5,088 nt of DNA from Deltaproteobacteria bacterium (GTDB taxonomy: Bacteria; Desulfobacterota; Desulfarculia; Desulfarculales; Desulfarculaceae). Shown in pieces: positions 1 through 4,786 of this stretch. A program made the translations under genes and the position numbers. Below the pieces are notes generated by a model. It had not been told where the DNA came from and searched no databases. It worked only from the letters and a program-made list of their open reading frames with translations. The number at the start of each line of letters is the position of its first letter. Within the stretch, counting starts at the first letter, position 1. Location of the stretch: NCBI GenBank assembly GCA_021815655.1, contig JAKAGJ010000218.1, forward strand, positions 1 through 5,088, in the 5' to 3' direction.

Positions 1-2
1 GC

Positions 3-1064
3 GGCCTGGTGGTGGCCTACCCGGCCCTGGCCCATCTGCGCCGGCGCTTCCCCCAGGCCGAGCTGTACTTCCTCACCTTCGCCGGCGGCCAGGGCATCCT
101 GGACCTCCTGGGCCTCGTCGACCGGCAGCATCAGGTAATCATCCGCCCCGACGGCCTGATTACCTTCCTGGCCGATACCCTGGCGGCCATAAGGCGCATG
201 CGCCAACTGGGCATCGACGCCACCATCAACCTGGAGACCTTCGCCCGCTTCAGCACCCTGCTGGCCCTTTTCAGCGGCGCCGGCCGCCGCGTGGGCTTTG
301 ACCGCTTCCACGACGAGGGGCGCTACCTGGGCGGGCTCATCACCCACCGGGTGATCTACAACCCCCATCGCCACGCCGCCCAGACCTTCCTAACCCTGGT
401 GGAGGCCCTGGCCGAGCCGGCCGACGCCGAACCCCGGGCCAAGGTGAGCCTGGAGGCACTGTCCCTGGAACTGCCGCGCCTACAGACCAGCCCCCAGGCC
501 GCCCAGGTCATCGAGGACAAGCTCAAGGAGCACTACCCCGCCCTGGCCCCCGGCCAGCGCCTGGTGCTCATAAACCCCAACGCCAGCGACTTGGTGCCGG
601 TGCGCCGCTGGCCCGACGCCTACTTCCTGCAACTGGCCCTGGGCCTGCTGGAAGACCCGGACCTCCTGGTGGTGCTCACCGGCACCGCGCCCGAGCGCCC
701 CGCCGCCGAGGTGCTGCGTTTGGCGCTGGAGTCCCCACGGGTGCTGAACCTGGCCGGGGCCACCACCCTGCCCCAGCTCATCGACCTCTACAACCGCGCC
801 AGCCTGCTCATCACCAACGACTCCGGCCCGGCCCACTTCGCCTCCCTGACCGGCCTGGCCGTGCTGGTGCTCTTCGGCCCCGAAACCCCGGCCATCTACG
901 GCCCCCTGGGGCCGGGGGTGCGGGTGCTCTACCGGGGCCTGGCCTGTAGCCCTTGCGTCTCGGCCTACAACCAGAAGCTCTCGCCCTGCGCCGACAACCG
1001 CTGCCTCAAGCAGATCACCCCCGCCGAGGTGCTGGAAAAGGCCCGGGAGTTACTGGCGGGCTAG
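3..1064 (+). CDS. Glycosyltransferase family 9 (heptosyltransferase-like), 5' end outside window
   Basis: This is a GT9-type glycosyltransferase, the family that adds ADP-heptose or related sugars to lipopolysaccharide core at the cytoplasmic face of the inner membrane. The reading frame is open to the window edge, and the first visible residues (GLVVAYPALAHLRRRFP) match the segment just after the family's N-terminal R-x-x-x-GD loop. Only about 10-15 residues should therefore be missing; 353 are visible, close to family length. Numbering from the GTG at 9, the C-terminal Rossmann domain starts near LINPNAS (about 190), has LVVLTGTAPERP, and carries the hallmark NDSGPAH at 270-276 (nt 816-836), the nucleotide-sugar binding and active-site motif. 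Four cysteines (313, 316, 327, 332) lie in a CSPC...SPC...NRC tail resembling the Cys-rich C-terminus of many GT9 enzymes. The GTG at 9 is an internal codon, not the start. The acceptor and exact sugar cannot be told from sequence. The family call is firm; WaaC, WaaF or other subtype is open. Confidence 0.93.
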   Translation, partial: GLVVAYPALAHLRRRFPQAELYFLTFAGGQGILDLLGLVDRQHQVIIRPDGLITFLADTLAAIRRMRQLGIDATINLETFARFSTLLALFSGAGRRVGFDRFHDEGRYLGGLITHRVIYNPHRHAAQTFLTLVEALAEPADAEPRAKVSLEALSLELPRLQTSPQAAQVIEDKLKEHYPALAPGQRLVLINPNASDLVPVRRWPDAYFLQLALGLLEDPDLLVVLTGTAPERPAAEVLRLALESPRVLNLAGATTLPQLIDLYNRASLLITNDSGPAHFASLTGLAVLVLFGPETPAIYGPLGPGVRVLYRGLACSPCVSAYNQKLSPCADNRCLKQITPAEVLEKARELLAG

Positions 1065-1110
1065 GATCACCAGCCCTCGTCGCCGCTCAGCCGGTCATCG
1101 CCAAAAATGC

Positions 1111-1131
1111 CGCCGTCGCGGCGAGACGGCG
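1111..1131 (+). terminator. Small hairpin downstream of the glycosyltransferase gene
   Basis: A perfect 7-bp stem, CGCCGTC (1111-1117) with GACGGCG (1125-1131), encloses a 7-nt loop about 47 nt after the stop codon. No T-run follows it on the + strand, so it is at best a weak intrinsic terminator or a 3'-end stabilising structure. The stronger inverted repeat about 40 nt further on may do the real work. Confidence 0.35.
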
Positions 1132-1167
1132 TGGAAGCCGCCGGCCAGGCCCCTCCCCCCAAACGCG

Positions 1168-1295
1168 CGGGCGGGGATAAACCCCGCCCCTACATTAAAA
1201 AAGGCAAAGTCAACTTCATCTTAATGTAGGGCGGGGCTTATCCCCGCCCGTGTATTTTGGTGTGTGGCGGGTTCCGCTGCGCTAAGCCGCCCTAC
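1168..1295. repeat. GC-rich inverted-repeat element (REP/MITE-like)
   Basis: Two arms of about 30 nt, 1168-1198 and 1221-1250, are near-perfect reverse complements (one substitution and one extra C) around a 22-nt A-rich spacer. Each arm is itself a hairpin: GGGCGGGG/CCCCGCCC with a 5-nt loop at 1169-1189 (loop ATAAA) and again at 1229-1249 (loop CTTAT). A further pair, GTAGGGCGG (1226-1234) and CCGCCCTAC (1287-1295), is perfectly complementary. Another imperfect stem is GGCGGGTT (1266-1273) with AAGCCGCC (1284-1291). The folds share bases, so they are alternatives and not one structure. No ORF inside looks genuine. The nested palindromes and gene-free location fit a dispersed REP- or MITE-type repeat; copy number in the genome is unknown. 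It could also act as a barrier to transcription from both sides. Confidence 0.6.
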
Positions 1296-1324
1296 TTGAG
1301 GCGGGGCACGGGGTCTGGGTGGAA

Positions 1325-1359
1325 AATGGAGGCGGGCCGCCGGATAACCGGCGGCCCGC
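1325..1359 (-). terminator. Strong intrinsic terminator of the DUF1573 gene
   Basis: A perfect 12-bp stem, GCGGGCCGCCGG (1332-1343) and CCGGCGGCCCGC (1348-1359), encloses a 4-nt loop. It begins 29 nt after the stop codon of the leftward gene. Read on the minus strand, the stem is followed by CTCCATTTTCC, a short T-tract starting a few bases late. The stem's strength and position support termination of the leftward transcript; the interrupted T-tract is not ideal. Confidence 0.75.
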
Positions 1360-1388
1360 TGGTGTTCTCAGGCGGATGGGCGATAAGG

Positions 1389-2390
1389 CTAGTTGACGAT
1401 GCCCTTCATGCGCACGTAGTAGATCTTGTCCCCGGACTGGATGCCCAGCTTCTCCTCGAAGGGGCCGGGGGGCAGGTTCTCGGGGCGGGGGCTGACCACC
1501 AGGAGAAGCTGCTTGTCATGCTCCACCCAGCGCTGCTCCACCTTGAAGTGGTCGGAATCGTACAACAGCTTGTCGATTTTCAGCTTGTCCACGCAGGTCT
1601 TGTTCACGGCGATGGAGCGGAGCACCTCGGCCTGCTGCCCCTTCTTGATGCCGCCGAAGTACAATTCCTGGGGCTGCACGGTAAAAGCCCCGCGGATGTC
1701 GGCCACCACGTAGATGCTCACCTTGGGCGCCCCGGGCACCAGCACGTAGATGGGGCCGGCGAACTCCATGGGCTCCTTGACTTTGGAGCGCACGGTGAGG
1801 GTGTAGGAGCGGTTGTCCGCCGAATGGCTCAGCTCGGTGGTGAGGTACTCCTGCATGGGATTTTCCACCCCCGCCACGATCAAGGGCTTGCCGTCGATGC
1901 TCGACAGCCCGGTGGTGACGCTGGGGTTCTGGTCCAGGCAGCCCACCAGGTCCAGGCGCCGGCCCTTCTCCACCTTCACCTTGCTGGCGGTCTCACCGGT
2001 CATGATGAGGGTGATGAAGGGATTGGTGGGGTCGTTGGTGTTGACCACGGCGGTCTTGCGGAAGGAGCCGCTGATGCCGCTGGTGTCCAGGTTGAGGTGG
2101 ATCATGCCCTTGCCGCCGGGCGGAGTGATCCGGTCGAACTCGGCCACGGTGCAGCCGCAGGAGGGCGTCACGCTGTCGATGATGAGGTTTTGCTTGCCCT
2201 GGTTGCTGAAGGGGAACTCGGCCTTGAGCATATCGCCTTCATGGACGTTGGTATAGACTACCTCCATCTTGTCGAAGACGGCCTTGGGGCCATTATTTTT
2301 GATGCCCGCGGTATCGGCCAGGGCCGAATTGACGAAAACCGCCACAGCCAACGCTGCGGTGAGCAGAACAAGGCGAAGCAGCCTGGACAT
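1389..2390 (-). CDS. Exported DUF1573-domain protein
   Basis: This is a 333-residue protein of unknown biochemical role. Residues 1-25 form a classical signal peptide: MSRLLR, a hydrophobic core, and a likely cleavage site after ALA-25, so the mature protein should lie beyond the inner membrane. No lipobox cysteine or later membrane segment is visible. Residues about 36-133 match DUF1573, an Ig-like beta-sandwich family. The expected landmarks are present: an F-x-F-x-N-x-G strand (59-65), the signature PSCGCT (76-81, Cys78 and Cys80), a P-P-G-G turn (90-93) and TNDP (118-121). Residues about 134-333 look beta-rich as well; 236-333 begin with an FTVQPQELYFGGIKKGQ segment resembling the opening strand of another such domain but lacking the SCGC motif. 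Start choice: the frame extends 22 codons upstream, but the ATG at 2390 directly precedes the signal peptide and has a near-consensus Shine-Dalgarno. It appears to be a single-gene unit, divergent from the phosphatase gene. Confidence 0.88.
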   Translation of the reverse strand: MSRLLRLVLLTAALAVAVFVNSALADTAGIKNNGPKAVFDKMEVVYTNVHEGDMLKAEFPFSNQGKQNLIIDSVTPSCGCTVAEFDRITPPGGKGMIHLNLDTSGISGSFRKTAVVNTNDPTNPFITLIMTGETASKVKVEKGRRLDLVGCLDQNPSVTTGLSSIDGKPLIVAGVENPMQEYLTTELSHSADNRSYTLTVRSKVKEPMEFAGPIYVLVPGAPKVSIYVVADIRGAFTVQPQELYFGGIKKGQQAEVLRSIAVNKTCVDKLKIDKLLYDSDHFKVEQRWVEHDKQLLLVVSPRPENLPPGPFEEKLGIQSGDKIYYVRMKGIVN

Positions 2391-2395
2391 GATTA

Positions 2396-2400
2396 CCTCC
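2396..2400 (-). promoter_or_regulatory. Ribosome binding site deciding the DUF1573 gene start
   Basis: On the minus strand GGAGG lies 5 nt before the ATG at 2390-2388. This strong Shine-Dalgarno fixes the start at the signal peptide and excludes the longer upstream reading frame, which would place a non-hydrophobic leader in front of the signal sequence. Confidence 0.8.
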
Positions 2401-2439
2401 ATTGAGGCATGTTGTTGGGTTTGGGGTTCGGTGCCCACG

Positions 2440-2460
2440 GCCTGAGAGGATATCACAGGC
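2440..2460. promoter_or_regulatory. Imperfect palindrome in the divergent intergenic region
   Basis: A 21-bp imperfect palindrome has outer arms GCCTG (2440-2444) and CAGGC (2456-2460) plus an inner GA/TC pair; 7 of 10 symmetric pairs match. It sits 50 bp upstream of the DUF1573 start and 80 bp before the apparent promoter of the opposite gene, a reasonable place for an operator. I do not recognise a known regulator's consensus, and chance occurrence is possible in GC-rich DNA. Confidence 0.25.
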
Positions 2461-2520
2461 CCCCGCTAGCGTCCACCATGGCAAAAGGCGCCTCGGGTAC
2501 CGGCCCGGCGCCACTGCCCC

Positions 2521-2549
2521 TTGACTACCGGCGGGGGATGGGGTTTTAT
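2521..2549 (+). promoter_or_regulatory. Candidate sigma70 promoter for the histidine phosphatase gene
   Basis: A -35-like TTGACT (2521-2526, 5 of 6 to consensus) and a -10-like TTTTAT (2544-2549, 4 of 6) are separated by 17 bp. Initiation near 2556 would give a leader of about 45 nt before the ATG at 2601. The spacing is ideal but the -10 is imperfect, so this is a prediction only. Confidence 0.45.
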
Positions 2550-2586
2550 CAGAGGAAGCATGTTGGCCCCCCCGGCCCCGCCAAGC

Positions 2587-2594
2587 AGGAAGGA
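2587..2594 (+). promoter_or_regulatory. Ribosome binding site deciding the phosphatase start
   Basis: Tandem AGGA AGGA ends 6 nt before the ATG at 2601. This supports that start over in-frame upstream starts such as the ATG at 2538, which has no comparable site and lies inside the candidate promoter spacer. Confidence 0.75.
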
Positions 2595-2600
2595 CGAGCG

Positions 2601-3242
2601 ATGGATGTACCGCTGAAATATACGCGAATTTTCCTCTGGCGGCACCCCGAGGTGCAGGGCGCCAAGGATGGACGCTACTTCGGACACACCGACGTGCCGC
2701 TGACCCGCCAGGGCAAGGCCCAGCTCAAGGCCGTGCTCAAGCGCATGTCCTCCGAGAAGGTGGGCGCCATCTACTCCAGCGACCTGCAACGCGCCCGCAT
2801 GATGGCCGAGGCCATCGGGCGCAACAACAATCCCCGCCGCAAGGTGGAGGTGCTGGAGTCCCTGCGCGAGCTGAACCTGGGCCAATGGGAAGGCCTGTCC
2901 TTCCAGGATATCGCCCGGCGCTACCCCCAGGAACTGGCCGCCCGCCAGGCCGACCTGGCCAATTTCCGCATCCCCGGCGGCGAGTCCCTGGAGGAACTGG
3001 CCCAGCGCCTGGTGCCGGCCTTCCAGCAGATGGTGGCCGACAACCAGGGCGGCATCATCTGCGTGGTGGCCCACGCCGGCGTCAACCGCGTCATCCTGGC
3101 CAAGATGCTGGGCGCCCCCCTGGAACGCGTCTTCCGCCTGGAACAGGAATACGCCTGCCTCAACCTCATCGACGTCTACGAGGACGGCATCCCGGTAATC
3201 AAACGCGTCAACGAGCCGCCGGCCATCGACGAGGAAGAATAG
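2601..3242 (+). CDS. Histidine phosphatase family protein (phosphoglycerate-mutase-like)
   Basis: This 213-residue cytosolic enzyme belongs to the histidine phosphatase superfamily (phosphoglycerate mutase / alpha-ribazole phosphatase branch), which removes phosphate through a phosphohistidine intermediate. All core catalytic positions are visible. LWRHPE (12-17) gives Arg14 and the nucleophile His15. SSDLQRAR (59-66) supplies Arg64. ELNLGQWEG (90-98) supplies the acid Glu90. VAHAGVNR (156-163) supplies His158. GHTDVPLT (28-35) and PGGES (125-129) are also typical of the group. The usual RHG is RHP here, a variant seen in CobC-like and related bacterial members. There is no signal peptide or membrane segment, and the length is normal. 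Alpha-ribazole-5'-phosphate phosphatase (cobalamin synthesis) is one possible role, but no cobalamin gene is visible nearby, so the substrate stays open. The gene stands alone between a divergent and a convergent neighbour. Confidence 0.92.
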   Translation: MDVPLKYTRIFLWRHPEVQGAKDGRYFGHTDVPLTRQGKAQLKAVLKRMSSEKVGAIYSSDLQRARMMAEAIGRNNNPRRKVEVLESLRELNLGQWEGLSFQDIARRYPQELAARQADLANFRIPGGESLEELAQRLVPAFQQMVADNQGGIICVVAHAGVNRVILAKMLGAPLERVFRLEQEYACLNLIDVYEDGIPVIKRVNEPPAIDEEE

Positions 3243-3251
3243 CCGGCCGGC

Positions 3252-3330
3252 TGCCCCGGCGGGGCATGGACGGGTCGATTGCGGTCGCGGCAAGGGGCCG
3301 GCCCACCGGCCTACCTTGCCCCGCGACCCG
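3252..3330. terminator. Hairpin-rich region between convergent genes
   Basis: Two structures fill the gap between the converging phosphatase and SRPBCC genes. The first is a perfect 6-bp stem with a 3-nt loop, TGCCCC (3252-3257) and GGGGCA (3261-3266). The second is a long hairpin at 3283-3328: GGTCGCGG pairs with CCGCGACC, CAAGG with CCTTG, and GGCCGG with CCGGCC, around a CCCA loop with small CC and TA bulges. Neither is followed by a T-run on either strand. A bidirectional terminator or transcription barrier is the natural reading; canonical intrinsic termination is not shown. Confidence 0.5.
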
Positions 3331-3338
3331 TTATCGCC

Positions 3339-3773
3339 CTACCCAGGGCACTGGTTGGCCAGGGCTTGCAGCCAGGCCTGGGCTTGCAGGCTCAAACCTC
3401 GGGGGGAGTAGAAGGGCCGGGCCAGGAGCAGGGGCCAGCCGCTCAGGCTCTCACGGAAGACCACCAGGGTGTCGCGGCCCTTATCGCTGAAGGTGTAGCG
3501 ATGATGGGTTGTTATGCCCCAAGCCCGCCCCCGCCAGGCCACGGCCTGGCCTTCATCGGCCTCCACCACCTCCGCGCGCACCATTACCGGCAGCCCCAGG
3601 GGCTTCAACCACAGGTCCAGGCGGGCGCCCCGGCTGAGCCCTTCCCGGGGGGCGGAGCCGGGACACTGGGGGTTCCACTGGGGCCAGGCCGTGAGGTCGC
3701 TGAATACCTGCCAGACCCTTTGGCGGGGCGCCCGCACCAGGCGCGAGGCCTCCAGGGTCAGGGTCAAGCTCAC
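3339..3773 (-). CDS. Small SRPBCC-superfamily (START/polyketide-cyclase-like) protein
   Basis: This 144-residue soluble protein resembles the SRPBCC/START-like fold, a helix-grip hydrophobic pocket used by many small ligand-binding or cyclase proteins. The N-terminal beta strand and first helix are characteristic: V-RAP-x-x-x-V-W-x-V-F-SDL-x-x-W-P-x-WNP (13-35). There follow beta-rich segments (RLDLWLKP 51-58; VMVRAEVVEA 63-72; HHRYTF 90-95; DTLVVFRES 101-109) and a long C-terminal helix (about 125-140), the expected order. Start choice: GTG at 3773 overlaps the stop of the upstream gene as GTGA, so translation is probably coupled; the longer upstream frame would overlap that gene by about 200 nt and encodes implausible sequence. 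It is the last gene of the leftward trio. The ligand and any link to the neighbouring thiouridylase-like enzyme are unknown. Confidence 0.75.
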   Translation of the reverse strand: MSLTLTLEASRLVRAPRQRVWQVFSDLTAWPQWNPQCPGSAPREGLSRGARLDLWLKPLGLPVMVRAEVVEADEGQAVAWRGRAWGITTHHRYTFSDKGRDTLVVFRESLSGWPLLLARPFYSPRGLSLQAQAWLQALANQCPG

Positions 3774-4738
3774 AAGATATAGCCCTGGGCCAGGCGGCGG
3801 GAGAACGGCTGCACGCTGTAGCGCAGGTCCGGGCCGGCCTGCACGGTCACCGCCTGGCCGGCCGGGGCCTGACCGTAGCCGGCCACCAGGGCCGAGGCCA
3901 GTTCCAGGTCCGCGCCCGTGGCCGGGCCGAAGTACAGCCCCAGGGGCCCGGCCACGCCAAGGGCGATGAGCCGCCGGCACTCTGGCGGGGCCAGGCCCTC
4001 CAGGATTTGGTTTTCGGCCTGGTTGCGCCCCACGATGAGCTTGGCCGCTGGCGACAGGCGCAGGTGCCGGCCATGCTTCAATAGTTCCACCAATTCCACG
4101 CCGGCGCCGGGGTCGTGGTCAAGAAGATCCTTGAGGCGGCGGCTGAAGCCGGGCTCGGTCAGGAGGCAGCCCCCCGCCGGGGCGGGGTAGTCCTTCACCC
4201 CCAGTTCGCTGGCCAGGGCCATCTGGGGCTTGCGGCCGCGCCCCGACAGGCCCAGGAGGCGCGCGCGCTCCACCAGGCCCGATTCCTCCATGGCCGTGGG
4301 GGCCAGCACCAGGGCCGACAGGGGGCGCAGGATGCGGGAGGCAAAACCGCTGTGCTTGGCCACGGTGGCCAGGGCCTGCTTGTTCTGGCTCATGGGGCGC
4401 TGGCCCAGCACCTCGCCGCTGAACAGAAAATCATGGCCCTGCCCCTCCATGAGCCCCCCGGCCTGGCGGAACATGTAGGCGTGGCAGTCGATGCAGGGGT
4501 TCATGTTGGAGCCATAGCCGTAGCGGGGGTTTTTGACCACCTGCTCCAGGTGCTCCGGCCCCACCTCCAGCACGGTCAGGGGGATGTCGTGGGCCTGGGC
4601 GGCGGCCAGGGCCTTGTCGGCGCCAAAAAAGGGCGAGGCAAAGGAGACCGCCGCCACCTCCACCCCGGCCCGGCGCAGCACCAGGCAGGCCAGGATGGAA
4701 TCCAGGCCGCCGGATAAAAGCCCCAGGGCCCTAGGCAC
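3770..4738 (-). CDS. PP-loop thiouridylase-like protein with NFACT-R-like C-terminal region
   Basis: This 322-residue protein is related to the ATP-dependent tRNA thiolation enzymes (MnmA/ThiI group), which adenylate a uridine and replace its oxygen with sulfur. The ATP-binding PP-loop is SGGLDS at 9-14. NPCIDCH (80-86) holds Cys82 and Cys85, followed by GEVLGQRPMSQ (108-118) and AGGC (188-191) with Cys191. MnmA-type enzymes have a cysteine in an N-P-x-x-x-C segment and a second in a G-G-C-type position. Here the first position is a CxxC, giving three candidate cysteines. Residues about 222-290, with HLRLSPAAKLIVGRNQAEN (226-243) and GPLGLYFGP (264-272), resemble the NFACT-R RNA-binding fold found fused to such enzymes. 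The GTG start (4738) sits ten residues before the PP-loop, as usual, but no clear Shine-Dalgarno precedes it. It follows the DUF434-like gene by 36 nt and overlaps the SRPBCC gene by 4 nt. The family assignment is good; the modified RNA and position are not known. Confidence 0.85.
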   Translation of the reverse strand: MPRALGLLSGGLDSILACLVLRRAGVEVAAVSFASPFFGADKALAAAQAHDIPLTVLEVGPEHLEQVVKNPRYGYGSNMNPCIDCHAYMFRQAGGLMEGQGHDFLFSGEVLGQRPMSQNKQALATVAKHSGFASRILRPLSALVLAPTAMEESGLVERARLLGLSGRGRKPQMALASELGVKDYPAPAGGCLLTEPGFSRRLKDLLDHDPGAGVELVELLKHGRHLRLSPAAKLIVGRNQAENQILEGLAPPECRRLIALGVAGPLGLYFGPATGADLELASALVAGYGQAPAGQAVTVQAGPDLRYSVQPFSRRLAQGYIL

Positions 4739-4760
4739 GCCGGCACGCGGGCGGGATGGC

Positions 4761-4786
4761 CAATATTTTGATTATCAAGACAATAT
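4761..4786. promoter_or_regulatory. AT-rich repeat/palindrome cluster at the DUF434-thiouridylase junction
   Basis: In a strongly GC-rich window this short AT-rich patch stands out. It contains a perfect 5+1+5 palindrome, TTGAT-T-ATCAA (4768-4778), flanked by two direct copies of CAATAT (4761-4766 and 4781-4786) 20 bp apart, about two helical turns. The DUF434-like stop codon lies inside the palindrome. It may be an internal promoter or operator for the thiouridylase-like gene, but no convincing -35/-10 pair could be placed. Confidence 0.3.

Noticed and set aside
953..1180. Small + strand frame overlapping the glycosyltransferase 3' end
   Set aside because: Arg/Pro/Ala-rich out-of-frame translation running into the inverted repeat; no ribosome binding site or domain.
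1168..1250. Short CRISPR array suggested by repeated GC-rich palindromic units
   Set aside because: The units are inverted and not direct repeats, there are only two, and the spacing does not resemble repeat-spacer architecture; no cas gene is present.
1257..2405. Long + strand open frame of 382 codons opposite the DUF1573 gene
   Set aside because: It is antisense to a gene with a signal peptide, domain motifs and a strong ribosome binding site. Its translation is rich in His, Gly, Val and Leu, typical of the complement of a GC3-rich gene, and shows no recognisable domain.
2466..3293. - strand open frame of 275 codons opposite the phosphatase gene
   Set aside because: It overlaps the complete catalytic set of the histidine phosphatase and has composition typical of an antisense GC-rich frame.
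3279..3782. + strand frame opposite the SRPBCC gene
   Set aside because: Pro/Gly/Gln-rich shadow translation beginning inside a hairpin region; the minus-strand SRPBCC frame has a recognisable fold pattern and translational coupling.
3774..3980. N-terminal extension of the SRPBCC gene to an upstream in-frame start
   Set aside because: It would overlap the thiouridylase-like gene by over 200 nt and encode Arg/Gly/Pro-rich sequence unlike any domain; the GTG in the GTGA overlap is a better start.
4115..4717. + strand open frame of 200 codons opposite the thiouridylase-like gene
   Set aside because: Antisense shadow of a gene with PP-loop and CxxC motifs; low-complexity Gly/Ala/His-rich translation and no ribosome binding site.
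4768..4778. FNR-type binding site (TTGAT and ATCAA half-sites)
   Set aside because: The half-sites match the FNR consensus, but the spacer is 1 nt and not the required 4, so the geometry does not fit an FNR/CRP dimer.
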